Below, in pieces: positions 16,007 to 24,405 of a DNA stretch of 64,000 bases (position 1 is its first letter; every line of letters starts with the position of its first letter). The translations under genes and the position numbers were made by a program. Location: contig CAJJZS010000009.1 of NCBI GenBank assembly GCA_905197685.1, forward strand, positions 1 through 64,000. Direction: 5' to 3'. The notes beneath the pieces are model-generated. The model saw only the letters and a program-made list of their open reading frames with translations, was not told the DNA's origin and searched no databases. The stretch is from an uncultured Oscillospiraceae bacterium. GTDB taxonomy: Bacteria > Bacillota > Clostridia > Oscillospirales > Ruminococcaceae.

Positions 16007-16110
16007 AAAAATAAAAATTTTAAGGAGCTGTGTGATTGTTGCACATTTCTGTGCAACTTTTGGGGCAAAACGGGGTATAGGTGAAAAGGATATTTTTTAA
16101 AACAGCCAAA
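16007..16110. repeat. 104-bp intergenic direct repeat, copy 2
   Basis: Second copy, same orientation, differing at three A/G positions. The 57-bp spacer between copies is unrelated to the repeat. Together they fill the gap between the BlaI terminator and the convergent ATPase-like gene. Confidence 0.9.
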
Positions 16111-16147
16111 GGAAGACGAAGTTCTTAACCGAGATGCCCGCAATAAA

Positions 16148-16176
16148 AAAAGAGAGGCTCCGGAGAACCTCTCTTT
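16148..16176 (-). terminator. Terminator of the rlmB operon
   Basis: On the minus strand, AAGAGAGG and CCTCTCTT close a short loop and run into TTTTTTTATT, 12 nt after the ATPase-like stop codon. Confidence 0.85.
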
Positions 16177-16188
16177 TGGCGCAAACCG

Positions 16189-19050
16189 CTAATATTTCTT
16201 TAAGTTTGGCACAATGATGCCGATCAGCGCCCAGATGCAATGGAATAAAATCAAGTGCAGAATACTCAGATAGGAAAGATTTCCCATCAGAGAGAACAAA
16301 GCAACCAAGGCGTAGCCGACAACCAGGGAAATCATCTGGATTAAAACAGCCTGATCGATGGCAGTTTTTGCAGTCATACAATCTAATATAGCGGTTACCA
16401 TCATGCGGGCAGAACCGATAAATCCGATTTTTGCGGGGGAACGGTCCTTTTCAGCGGTCAGCTCCGCATAAGCTTCGTGGAATTTGGCAGGCATTAACTT
16501 GACAAGCTCCAACGGGAAGTTGTAGGCAGCGTGGATTTTTTCCGCGGTAATGTTCGGGTCGGATGTATTGATAATCAGGTACATTCCGCGCGCCGCAAGT
16601 TCTTCCAGCTGTTCCTTGGTCGGGTTGTTCGGGCGGTAGCTGATGACAAACATCGCGGACAGCTGTCCGGAATTTGCAAGGTAAACAATGTTTTTTCTGT
16701 CCTTGACAAAGCGCATTTCATAATCTTTGCTCGGCACTTCGATGCCGTGGTTTACCATCAGTTCGCGGTTGCCGATCAGCACCCGTTTTCCGTCCACCCA
16801 AGCGGAAAGTCCCATCGAATCTTCATAAGTCACATTTTCCACAGGGCGCAGCATCGCTTTGTTGGAGCCGATAATCTTGTTAAATACGTCGGTCAGCATA
16901 CCGTCGGTGTTGCAGACCACGCTGGCAGCGTCCAGAATCACCGAATCAATCTTGCTCTGGTCAAAGGGTTTAATTCCGTGCAGGATGATGTCGGACGGAC
17001 GGAACAGGTCTTTTGCGTCCAGAACAACCGCTTCGGTGCGGGAAAAGGCTTCGATGGCAGAGTAGCCGGAAACCATCGCTCCGGAAGGAATCAGACGCTT
17101 GGAAAGGCGGTAAAGCGGGAGATTTGCCGCAATCGTAGAGGTAAGCGGCGCGCTGACGCACATAACCGCGGTAAAGGTGGAAACCGCAACGGCAATATCC
17201 TTGTTAAACAGGTAGGAAAGCACCGAAAGAATCACGCCCGCCAGCAGACAAATCGGCGCAAGCACACGGCTCATGTTTTCCGCATGGTCCTCGGAGTAGG
17301 AGTTGTCCAAAAAGCCCGAAAGGAAACGGCTGGTTTCCGGGTAGGCGATGGTGTATTCCTCCATCGACAGCCCTTTGGACATTTCCCGCAGCAGGGAGCG
17401 GTCGGTAAGGAAGACGGCGGCGTGTTTGAGCTTTTCGGAAGCCACCAGTTTAAAGTTATTTTGAATCCTTAAAATTACCAGCATTTTTCCCAGAAGGTTA
17501 AACAGAAGGACAAACAGCGCAACCGGGAAAAACAGGTACAGGTTGCTGCCAAAGTCCGCTTTGTCCGCGCTGAACAGGTCCGGCTTTACAATGTAACAGA
17601 TTCCCTGCGCAAAGGCGCCCAGCAGGGCGAGCATCGGAAGGGTGTCGGTGTTGGCGCGGAACTTTAACATCGCAAGCAGTCCGCCGCCCACTGTGTTGGA
17701 GCAGACAAGCGCGCCGACAGCGCAGACTGCGCAGGAGGTAATCATGTAAGCGCGCATATTGCGTTCCGGCTGAATCAGGGTAGGCAGCGGGAGCAGTTCG
17801 CCCGCAATCTGAATATCTCTTGCGGCAAGGGCAAGGTAGAGCGAAACGCCGAACAGGACAACCATCACAACAATACGAATCAGCAGTCCCGTTTTGATGC
17901 TTTTCATGTCATGCAAGATGGCTTCTTTATCCTTGGGGGAGGAATAATCTTCTAATTCTTCCTCGCTTTCTTCCTCCGGAAAATCTTCCGGAATCGGAAT
18001 TTCGGCAGAGGTCAGACGGGAAACCGGCTCGTCGCTGTCCTCGTCGTCGGGGTTCAGTTCCGGGTGCTTTTGAAACAGTCCCGATTTCTTTGCGCTTTTG
18101 CCCGGTTTTTGAGGTTTTTCTTCCGGCGCTTGGGCAGCGCGTTCCGACTCTTGACGGGCAGGCTGCGGGTTATCCTCTTCGGGGATATGAACTCGGAAAT
18201 CGTTCTTTTTATCGGATTCCCGGTTTAATTCGGAAGCAAACAGAGGGGTCGCGGCAAACTCCTCGGTGACATCGGAGATGGAATCGTCGGAGAAAAATCC
18301 GTCCTGCTTTGCTTTGGCAGCCTGCTGCGAAACGGCAGCGGGTTCAAAATCCGGTTGAGGGGCAGGTCTTTCTTTTTCCTTTTTTCCTTTTCCGAACAGG
18401 GAAAAGTTTTTTTGCGGCTCGGATTTCTGCTTTTTGGAATCGGCTTCCGGCGGGGTGGTGGGTTCAATGTCGCCAAACGGGGTGTCAGCCTTCTGCTGCG
18501 GCAAATCCGCAGGCTGTTGGTCTAAAAAGAAAGATTCGGTAATCTCGTCCGAAGTAAAGTCCGGCTGTGCGGCAATTTCTTCCGCCTTTTTCTGTTCGGC
18601 GCGCCTTTGCTCTTCCTGTTGGCGGCGCAGCAGCTCGAGCTGCTCTTCCTCGCGGGTTTTTACCGTTTGATAATGGTTGGAAAGGGAGGAAAAGAAAACG
18701 CCGGTATTGTCCATCGAGGACGGGGCAGAGCGTTTTTGCTCCTGCGGGGCGGATTCCCTTTTTGCCTCTTTTACTTCCGCTGCCCGCAGCGTGTCAAAAG
18801 AAATCGACCGAGCCGCAAAGGATTCCTCGGGATTTTCCTCGGGGCGGGATTCGCTTTTTGCGGCGGGCTGTTTTTGCGGCGCGGGCGGCGGGGAAGGAAA
18901 GGAAAAATCTTCTATGTTTTCGGAAACAACACGCCGCGCGGGTCTTGCGGGGGCTGCGCTTTTGGAAGAGGTTTGGCGCGGTGCGTTTTGCTGCGCTTTT
19001 TTGGACTTGATTTCGCTTAAAATGTCGTCCACATTATATTGCTTGCTCAT
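16189..19050 (-). CDS. Large membrane protein with degenerate P-type ATPase fold and long disordered N-terminus
   Basis: The 953-residue protein starts MSKQYNVDDILSEIKSKKAQ and then has about 370 residues rich in Glu, Lys, Pro, Ser and Gln with a short coiled coil (EEQLELLRRQQEEQRRAEQ). From about 395 there are membrane helices, an actuator-like region, a helix pair with CVSAPLTSTIAANLPL where heavy-metal pumps have CPC, and a cytoplasmic haloacid-like domain. The phosphorylation motif DKTGT reads DAKDL (about residue 677) and the hinge GDGxND reads IGSARMM (about 880), so ATP-driven pumping is unlikely. TSDPNITAEKI still resembles the TGD loop. It starts 41 nt after rlmB with its own AAGGAG site and ends the operon. 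Function unknown; a scaffold or regulator is possible. Confidence 0.75.
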   Translation of the reverse strand: MSKQYNVDDILSEIKSKKAQQNAPRQTSSKSAAPARPARRVVSENIEDFSFPSPPPAPQKQPAAKSESRPEENPEESFAARSISFDTLRAAEVKEAKRESAPQEQKRSAPSSMDNTGVFFSSLSNHYQTVKTREEEQLELLRRQQEEQRRAEQKKAEEIAAQPDFTSDEITESFFLDQQPADLPQQKADTPFGDIEPTTPPEADSKKQKSEPQKNFSLFGKGKKEKERPAPQPDFEPAAVSQQAAKAKQDGFFSDDSISDVTEEFAATPLFASELNRESDKKNDFRVHIPEEDNPQPARQESERAAQAPEEKPQKPGKSAKKSGLFQKHPELNPDDEDSDEPVSRLTSAEIPIPEDFPEEESEEELEDYSSPKDKEAILHDMKSIKTGLLIRIVVMVVLFGVSLYLALAARDIQIAGELLPLPTLIQPERNMRAYMITSCAVCAVGALVCSNTVGGGLLAMLKFRANTDTLPMLALLGAFAQGICYIVKPDLFSADKADFGSNLYLFFPVALFVLLFNLLGKMLVILRIQNNFKLVASEKLKHAAVFLTDRSLLREMSKGLSMEEYTIAYPETSRFLSGFLDNSYSEDHAENMSRVLAPICLLAGVILSVLSYLFNKDIAVAVSTFTAVMCVSAPLTSTIAANLPLYRLSKRLIPSGAMVSGYSAIEAFSRTEAVVLDAKDLFRPSDIILHGIKPFDQSKIDSVILDAASVVCNTDGMLTDVFNKIIGSNKAMLRPVENVTYEDSMGLSAWVDGKRVLIGNRELMVNHGIEVPSKDYEMRFVKDRKNIVYLANSGQLSAMFVISYRPNNPTKEQLEELAARGMYLIINTSDPNITAEKIHAAYNFPLELVKLMPAKFHEAYAELTAEKDRSPAKIGFIGSARMMVTAILDCMTAKTAIDQAVLIQMISLVVGYALVALFSLMGNLSYLSILHLILFHCIWALIGIIVPNLKKY

Positions 19051-19091
19051 CGTATCTTCTCCTTACATTTTTATTTTTCCGACAGGAGATG

Positions 19092-19877
19092 TTATTTCTT
19101 CTTGCAGAAAGAGGGTAAATTGCCGCGCTGACGAACCGCTTCGTAGATAACGATTGCAGCGGCAACCGAAGCGTTTAGAGAGTTGACCTGACCGTTCATC
19201 GGCAGGGAAACAACAAAGTCGCAGTGTTCTTTGGTTAAACGGCTGACGCCGCTGCCTTCCGCGCCCACTACAACGCCGATGGGTCCGCCCATGTCGGCAG
19301 AACACCACGGCTGACCGTCCATATCCGCACAGAAAATCCACAGACCTTTCTGCTTGAGCTCCTCAATGGCAGAAACGATATTCGGCACGCGGACAACCGG
19401 CATATATTCCACCGCGCCCGCAGAGGTTTTGGCAACGGTAGCGGTCAGTCCTACGCCGCGGCGTTTCGGAATGATAACGCCGTGCGCGCCCGCAGCCTCG
19501 GCGGTACGGATGATGGCGCCTAAATTGTGCGGGTCCTCGATGTTGTCGCAGATGATGATAAAAGGCGGCTGATCTCCGGCTTTTGCAAAGATGTCTTCCA
19601 TTGTGGAAAAGTCGTGGCAGGCAGCCATCGCAGCCACTCCCTGATGTACCACGCCGTCGCACAGGGTGTCCAGCTTCTGCTGGGCGGCGTCTTTAATCGG
19701 GATTCCGTTTTCTTTGGCAAGGGCGATGATTTTCCCCATGCTGCCGCGCTCGGCTCCCTTTAAAATGTAGATGCAGTCAATCGGGCGTCCTTTTTTGAGC
19801 GCTTCGGTTACTGCGTTTCTTCCGGCGATGACCGAACTTTCGGTATTTTTGTTTTCAAATGTAAAATCTTTGGGCAC
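19092..19877 (-). CDS. rlmB: 23S rRNA 2'-O-ribose methyltransferase, RlmB type (SpoU family)
   Basis: The 261-residue enzyme has the N-terminal substrate-binding domain (VIAGRNAVTEALKKGRPI) and the SpoU knot motifs: IEDPHNLGAIIRTAEAAG, VVVGAEGSGVSRL and SLNASVAAAIVIYEA. It should methylate a guanosine in 23S rRNA (G2251 in E. coli numbering) with S-adenosylmethionine. The start is GTG at 19877, 7 nt after GGAGGAA. It is expressed from an extended -10 promoter (19987-19995) and shares a message with the ATPase-like gene downstream. Confidence 0.92.
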   Translation of the reverse strand: MPKDFTFENKNTESSVIAGRNAVTEALKKGRPIDCIYILKGAERGSMGKIIALAKENGIPIKDAAQQKLDTLCDGVVHQGVAAMAACHDFSTMEDIFAKAGDQPPFIIICDNIEDPHNLGAIIRTAEAAGAHGVIIPKRRGVGLTATVAKTSAGAVEYMPVVRVPNIVSAIEELKQKGLWIFCADMDGQPWCSADMGGPIGVVVGAEGSGVSRLTKEHCDFVVSLPMNGQVNSLNASVAAAIVIYEAVRQRGNLPSFCKKK

Positions 19878-19923
19878 TTGTGATTCCTCCGAAAAAATAT
19901 GTCAAAATAAAAAATGAATCCGT

Positions 19924-19967
19924 CCTGCCCGACGGTTCCTCTTTAAAAAAAGGGAGCAGCCGGGCAG
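19924..19967 (-). promoter_or_regulatory. Leader hairpin upstream of rlmB
   Basis: CTGCCCG and CGGGCAG with inner GG/CC and TCC/GGA pairs form a stem-loop in the rlmB 5' untranslated region; the loop is a T-run in the minus-strand transcript. It could be the end of the upstream gene's message or a leader structure. Confidence 0.4.
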
Positions 19968-19986
19968 AGGGAAAGGATATAAAAAT

Positions 19987-19995
19987 ATTATACCA
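19987..19995 (-). promoter_or_regulatory. rlmB: Extended -10 promoter of rlmB
   Basis: On the minus strand TGGTATAAT provides a TG extension and a consensus -10, with no convincing -35 at 17 bp. It lies about 110 nt before the GTG start. Confidence 0.5.
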
Positions 19996-20096
19996 TATTT
20001 TACAAGGATTTCCATGACAAATATGGGGGATTGAGAAAAAAGTTTTTCTGTTTTCAAAGCGTACAAAATCACCATACCCGTACCTTTCGGAGAGAA

Positions 20097-20378
20097 TCAG
20101 TGAATCAAAAGCAGGGTGAAGCCGGAACCGGCAGCGGCAGAAAGCAGCAAAACCAGGGCAGAAAACCAGAATCTGCCTTTGCGGGAATACAAAAATTTCG
20201 GCTTTGCCCCATGCAGCAGCGGCGAACGGATTGTGTTTAAAAAGTTCTGCGCCTGATTTTCCAGTATTTTTCCGCCGGAATCGGCATGATTATCCTTGAC
20301 ATACAGTACTGCGCGCTCAAAATAAGGGTTTTGGGTATCGTTGATTTCGATAATTCTTTTGTTTGTTCCGCGTACCAT
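20097..20378 (-). CDS. Small tail-anchored membrane protein, unknown function
   Basis: The 93-residue protein has a hydrophilic first two thirds (IIEINDTQNPYFERAVLYVK) and one C-terminal membrane helix (FWFSALVLLLSAAAGSGF) with almost nothing after it, so it is probably tail-anchored facing the cytoplasm. The ATG at 20378 follows AAAGGCGGGAAAAG. It lies upstream of rlmB on the same strand, 219 nt away, with a promoter between them. The FERAVLYV segment is common in small clostridial membrane proteins, but I do not recognise a named family. Confidence 0.65.
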   Translation of the reverse strand: MVRGTNKRIIEINDTQNPYFERAVLYVKDNHADSGGKILENQAQNFLNTIRSPLLHGAKPKFLYSRKGRFWFSALVLLLSAAAGSGFTLLLIH

Positions 20379-20418
20379 CTTTTCCCGCCTTTCTTTTTTG
20401 TGAGAAGTTGAATTGAAG

Positions 20419-20743
20419 TGTTGAAAACTATGTTGATAATGTTGAAAATATTAAAAAACAGCGTAATTATCCGAATTGTATAACAAAATTCGACGGATTA
20501 AACGGAGAAACAGAATAAATTGTTTAAAACTTCGTTGAAAATGTGGAAAGAAACGATAAATAAAGGAATTTTATTCTTTGAAAAAGATGTTGATAAGTGG
20601 GATATTAAATTTACAAACAGTAATATTTCGAAAGAATACAGACAAAATCGGGGAGGAAGGCTGACTTTGCTGCCTGTATTATGGGAAGAACAGAGGGTTT
20701 TACACAGCGATTATAAAAAATGTTGGAAACTTTTTGTTGAAAA
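20419..20743 (+). repeat. Cluster of eight co-oriented DnaA-box-like 9-mers
   Basis: The 570-nt gap 20379-20949 has no convincing gene. It contains TGTTGAAAA (20419-20427, 20440-20448, 20735-20743), TGTTGATAA (20431-20439, 20588-20596), CGTTGAAAA (20533-20541), TGTGGAAAG (20542-20550) and TGTTGGAAA (20721-20729), all in one orientation. The DnaA box in this orientation is TGTGGATAA, so most sites are one or two changes from it. The first three are nearly tandem and the DNA is AT-rich. Whether DnaA or another protein binds is unknown. Confidence 0.5.
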
Positions 20744-20809
20744 AACTGCCGGAGAAAGAGGAAGAAAAAAGAAACGGAAGAAAAATTGTAAAAGTTTTTC
20801 GGTATGTTA

Positions 20810-20837
20810 TTGACATTTAAGTAGAAAAGAGTACAAT
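20810..20837 (+). promoter_or_regulatory. htpG: Promoter of htpG
   Basis: TTGACA (20810-20815), 16 bp, TACAAT (20832-20837), leaving a leader of about 105 nt. No CIRCE or CtsR-like repeat is seen. Confidence 0.75.
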
Positions 20838-20949
20838 ATTTTTGTAGATTTAATATAATTTCGCAAAGAGCTATATAGAACATTTGCTGCGAGTTTTAGG
20901 TTTCAACAAAACCGATTGATTTTTTATAGGATTCGGGAGGTTATTTTTT

Positions 20950-22851
20950 ATGAAACGTGAAGGACAAATCAGTGTAAATTCAAAGAATATGTTTCCGATT
21001 ATAAAAAAGTGGCTGTATTCGGACAAGGACATTTTTTTAAGAGAGATTGTTTCCAACGGCTGCGACGCGATTAAAAAGCTGGAAAGCCTGCGCGGAATCG
21101 GAGAAGCTCAGCAGGAGGAAGGGTACTGCCCAAAGGTTATTGTAACGATTGACAGTGAGAAGAAGCAGTTAATCGTATCCGATAACGGAATCGGCATGAC
21201 CGAGGACGAGGTGGAGCGTTATATCACCCAGATTGCCTTTTCCGGAGCGGAAGAATTTTTGGAAAAATATAAGGAAAAAACCGAAGAAAGCGCGGGAATC
21301 ATCGGACATTTCGGTCTGGGATTTTACTCTGCCTTCATGGTATCCGACAGTGTAGAGATTGAAACACTGTCCTATCAGCCGGGCGCGCAGCCGGTTCACT
21401 GGGTTTCTTCGGGAGAAGAAAGTTATGAAATCAGCGACGGCGTGCGCACCGAACACGGAACCACCATCATCATGAACATCACGGCGGAGGAAGAAGAATT
21501 TTTGCAGGAAAGCCGCATCCGCGAGATTTTGCATAAATACTGCCAGTTTATGCCTTATGAGATTTATCTCAACCCGCATGACGAGGAGCGTCCGGTTTAT
21601 GACAAGGACGGAAATGTTGAAAAGAACGAGGACGGCACCGAGAAAAAACGCATTGTAAAACCGATGCCGGTCAACGATACCCAACCTTTGTGGCTGAAAG
21701 CGCCCAAAGACTGCACCGACGAGGAGTACAAGGCGTTTTATCAGAAGGTATTTATGGACTTTAACGAGCCGCTGTTCTGGATTCACCTGAATGTGGATTA
21801 TCCGTTTAACCTCAAGGGTATTCTGTATTTCCCCAAACAGGTAAACAAACTGGAGGTTGTTCCCGGTCAGGTGAAACTGTTCAGCAATCAGGTATTTGTT
21901 GCGGACAATATCAAGGAGATTATCCCGGAATTTCTGCTGCTGCTCAAAGGCGTAATTGACTGCCCGGATATGCCGCTGAATGTATCGCGCAGCTTTTTGC
22001 AGAATGACGGGGAAGTGCAGAAGATTGCCCAGCACATCACCAAGAAGGTTTCGGATAAACTGCATCAGATTTTTAAAAACGAGCGGGAAACCTATGAGAA
22101 ATATTGGAACGATATTTCTGCGTTTATCAAATTCGGCTGCGTAAAGGACGAAAAGTTCTATGACCGCATGAAGGACATTATTCTGCTGAAAACCATCGAC
22201 GGCGAATATAAAACATTGGAAGAATATCCAAAGGGCGAGGATAACAAGATTTACTATGTTACCGATGAAAATCTTCAGGCGCAGTATATCTCGATGTTCC
22301 GTGAAAACGGCTTGACTGCGGCGGTGCTGACCCATGTGATTGACCCGCATTTTATCAGCCTGCTGGAATATAAAAATCCGGAACAGATGAAGTTTTTGCG
22401 CATTGACTCGGATTTGGGAGAAGCGCTGAAGGTGGCGCAGTCCGAAGAAGCGAAGGAAGCGGACAAGACGCAGAACGAAGCGCTGATTGAATGTTTTAAA
22501 AAGAACCTTAATCAGGATAAATTGCAGTACCAGGTAGAAAGCCTGAAAGCGCAGGGCACGCCCGCTGTCATTTTACTGTCCGAATATGCCCGCAGAATCC
22601 AGGATATGAGCCGCGTGCTGGGCGAGAGCTTTGCCGACCAGACCCAGATGACGCTGGTGCTGAACAGCGAAAACCCGATTATCCGCAATATTCCGAATTT
22701 AAAGGAAGAGGAACAGAAGCTGGTTTGCGAACACATTTACGATTTGGCTTTCATGGCGCACAAGCCGCTCAGCGCGGAGCAGATGTCCCGCTTTATTGAG
22801 CGAAATGTAACGCTGCTCAACCTTTTCACCGAAGAAAAAGAAAGCAAATAA
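20950..22851 (+). CDS. htpG: Hsp90-family molecular chaperone HtpG
   Basis: This 633-residue cytosolic chaperone has the GHKL ATPase domain at its N-terminus: FLREIVSNGCDAIKKL, VSDNGIGMT and GHFGLGFYSAFMVSD lid/ATP segments are intact. The middle domain (about 230-490) contains PLFWIHLNVDYPF and RSFLQNDGEVQKI, and the C-terminal dimerisation domain ends without an MEEVD tail, as usual in bacteria. ATG 20950 has GGGAGG 8 nt upstream. It is a single-gene unit with its own promoter and terminator. The charged stretch between the ATPase and middle domains (KDGNVEKNEDGTEKK) is short. Confidence 0.95.
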   Translation: MKREGQISVNSKNMFPIIKKWLYSDKDIFLREIVSNGCDAIKKLESLRGIGEAQQEEGYCPKVIVTIDSEKKQLIVSDNGIGMTEDEVERYITQIAFSGAEEFLEKYKEKTEESAGIIGHFGLGFYSAFMVSDSVEIETLSYQPGAQPVHWVSSGEESYEISDGVRTEHGTTIIMNITAEEEEFLQESRIREILHKYCQFMPYEIYLNPHDEERPVYDKDGNVEKNEDGTEKKRIVKPMPVNDTQPLWLKAPKDCTDEEYKAFYQKVFMDFNEPLFWIHLNVDYPFNLKGILYFPKQVNKLEVVPGQVKLFSNQVFVADNIKEIIPEFLLLLKGVIDCPDMPLNVSRSFLQNDGEVQKIAQHITKKVSDKLHQIFKNERETYEKYWNDISAFIKFGCVKDEKFYDRMKDIILLKTIDGEYKTLEEYPKGEDNKIYYVTDENLQAQYISMFRENGLTAAVLTHVIDPHFISLLEYKNPEQMKFLRIDSDLGEALKVAQSEEAKEADKTQNEALIECFKKNLNQDKLQYQVESLKAQGTPAVILLSEYARRIQDMSRVLGESFADQTQMTLVLNSENPIIRNIPNLKEEEQKLVCEHIYDLAFMAHKPLSAEQMSRFIERNVTLLNLFTEEKESK

Positions 22852-22860
22852 CGGTTTTTT

Positions 22861-22891
22861 AAATCCCGAACCGAATTTCGGTTCGGGATTT
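22861..22891 (+). terminator. Terminator after htpG
   Basis: AAATCCCGAACCG and CGGTTCGGGATTT form a near-perfect stem around AATTT; TGCTTT follows. Confidence 0.8.
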
Positions 22892-22985
22892 GCTTTCATG
22901 ACGGAAAAAGAATGGAAAGAAAAGGAATTTTGTGTTATATTTAAGAAAAAGACCGACCTTAAAACAGGAAAAGAGGGACAGCAAG

Positions 22986-23744
22986 ATGACCGAGCAGGAA
23001 AACAGATTATCCGAGCTGATGGAACAAAGCAGCCGCATTGTTTTTTTCGGCGGGGCAGGGTGCAGCACCGAATCGGGACTGAAGGATTTTCGCAGCGACG
23101 ACGGGTTGTACGGGGAGCAGGAGGAGAAAAAATATCCGTATCCGCCCGAAACGATGCTCAGCCACACCTTTTTTCAAAGGCACACCGAGCAGTTTTTTGC
23201 GTATTACTTTGACAAGATGGTTTATCCGCAGGCAAAGCCGAACCCCGCGCATTTTGCGCTGGCAAAGCTGGAGCAAATGGGAAAGCTGGCGGCGGTAATC
23301 ACCCAGAATATTGACGGGCTGCATCAGTTGGCGGGCAGCAAGCGGGTGTATGAGCTGCACGGAAGCGTACACCGCAACACCTGTATGAAGTGCGGGAAAC
23401 GATACACCTTACAGCAGATGCTTGAGAAAAAAGGAGAAGGGATTCCGCGCTGCGCCTGCGGAGGAATCATCAAACCGGACGTGGTACTGTATGAGGAAAG
23501 CCTGGACGCGCAGGTGCTGCAAAAGGCAATCCGCAGCATAGAGAGCGCAGATTTTATGATTGTGGGGGGAACCTCGCTTGCGGTTTATCCCGCGGCGGGA
23601 CTGCTGCAATACTATTCGGGGCGGGAGCTTGCGCTGATTAATAAAACGCAGACCCCGTATGACAGGCGCGCCTCGCTGGTGATTCGGGACAGCATCGGGA
23701 AAACGCTTTTTCATGCGGTAAATCGGCTTTTCCCGGAGGAATAA
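22986..23744 (+). CDS. Sir2-family NAD-dependent protein deacylase
   Basis: The 252-residue sirtuin shows the NAD-binding GGAGCSTESGLKDFRS, the catalytic TQNIDGLHQLAG and ELHGSVHRN (His general base) motifs, and the zinc site CMKCGKRY...CACGG. It removes acetyl or other acyl groups from lysines using NAD. The usual Gly-Ala-Gly-x-S/T-x-x-S-G-I-P-x-F-R appears as GAGCSTESGLKDFR, a common variant in Firmicutes. ATG 22986 has GAGGGA 7 nt upstream; an in-frame ATG at 22932 does not. It follows the htpG terminator by about 95 nt. Confidence 0.92.
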   Translation: MTEQENRLSELMEQSSRIVFFGGAGCSTESGLKDFRSDDGLYGEQEEKKYPYPPETMLSHTFFQRHTEQFFAYYFDKMVYPQAKPNPAHFALAKLEQMGKLAAVITQNIDGLHQLAGSKRVYELHGSVHRNTCMKCGKRYTLQQMLEKKGEGIPRCACGGIIKPDVVLYEESLDAQVLQKAIRSIESADFMIVGGTSLAVYPAAGLLQYYSGRELALINKTQTPYDRRASLVIRDSIGKTLFHAVNRLFPEE

Positions 23745-23784
23745 GCAATTTTGGAGAGCGGGGGATAAATTTATCCTGTTTGAC

Positions 23785-23813
23785 TTGACTCAGCTGCGTT
23801 TGAATAGTAAAAT
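23785..23813 (+). promoter_or_regulatory. Promoter of the 73-residue protein gene
   Basis: TTGACT (23785-23790), 17 bp, TAAAAT (23808-23813). Confidence 0.6.
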
Positions 23814-23863
23814 GAAAAGGAACCCCGAAAAGTTTGAAAAGACAGAAAGGATATTGGGAAATT

Positions 23864-24085
23864 ATGAAAGTAAGAATTCCGAAACACAGAGAATTTGTCA
23901 TCAATTTGGAAAAAACCGCCGAGGAAAGACGCGACGAGTGCTGGGAAAAGCTGGAAGCGATTCTGGAAGAGTATAAAAAGCAGGGCAAATCGGTTTACAC
24001 CCCTACCTTCATTGAGGACAATGAGGATAAGGTAAAAGCCTTGCAGCAAGAATACGGTTTTGAGTACACCATTGAACTGAAATAG
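23864..24085 (+). CDS. Small hypothetical protein (73 aa)
   Basis: The protein is soluble and highly charged, mostly helical in pattern (KTAEERRDECWEKLEAILEE) with a C-terminal strand EYGFEYTIELK. ATG 23864 is preceded by AAAGGATATTGGGAAATT. It has its own promoter and terminator, which supports it being a real gene. I do not recognise a family. Confidence 0.6.
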   Translation: MKVRIPKHREFVINLEKTAEERRDECWEKLEAILEEYKKQGKSVYTPTFIEDNEDKVKALQQEYGFEYTIELK

Positions 24086-24091
24086 TTCGGG

Positions 24092-24119
24092 CGGCGGGGA
24101 AACGTTTCCCGCCGTTTTT
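24092..24119 (+). terminator. Terminator after the small protein gene
   Basis: CGGCGGG-gaaacgttt-CCCGCCG followed by TTTTTC. The gap to secA (24120-24405) otherwise holds only the secA promoter. Confidence 0.85.
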
Positions 24120-24222
24120 CTGTTTTGTTTTTTATCTCGCCCGATTTCTCCAAAGATTGACAGGAGAATGAGAGAATTTTTAAAATAGACATAATTTATT
24201 TAAAGAAAGAGCCGCATAAGGT

Positions 24223-24252
24223 TTGACAAAACCGTGTTTGCCGATGTACAAT
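24223..24252 (+). promoter_or_regulatory. secA: Promoter of secA
   Basis: TTGACA (24223-24228), 18 bp, TACAAT (24247-24252), with a leader of about 145 nt to the secA ATG. Confidence 0.7.
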
Positions 24253-24405
24253 AACATAGATATACTGTTTGTTTTTTTCTTATAAAAATATAGGCGCTGT
24301 CAGCAGCCTTCAGACAGGGTATTCGATTTTTCAAAAATAAAGAGATAATTTCCCAAGGAATGCCGCAGGGCAAACTGTTTTTAATAAAATGAGGTGTAAA
24401 GTAAC

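Noticed and set aside
15806..16143. Minus-strand frames crossing the 104-bp repeats
   Set aside because: The two similar peptide sequences simply reflect the duplicated DNA; no start signal is present.
20520..20813. 97-codon plus-strand frame before htpG
   Set aside because: It would begin at TTG with no ribosome site, is lysine-rich AT-driven sequence, and overlaps the DnaA-box-like cluster and htpG promoter.
20379..20949. Chromosomal origin of replication
   Set aside because: DnaA-box-like sites are present, but dnaA, dnaN, recF and rpmH are not adjacent and no clear unwinding repeats are seen.
21169..22350. 393-codon frame antisense to htpG
   Set aside because: Same reasoning: overlaps intact Hsp90 motifs on the other strand and lacks start signals.
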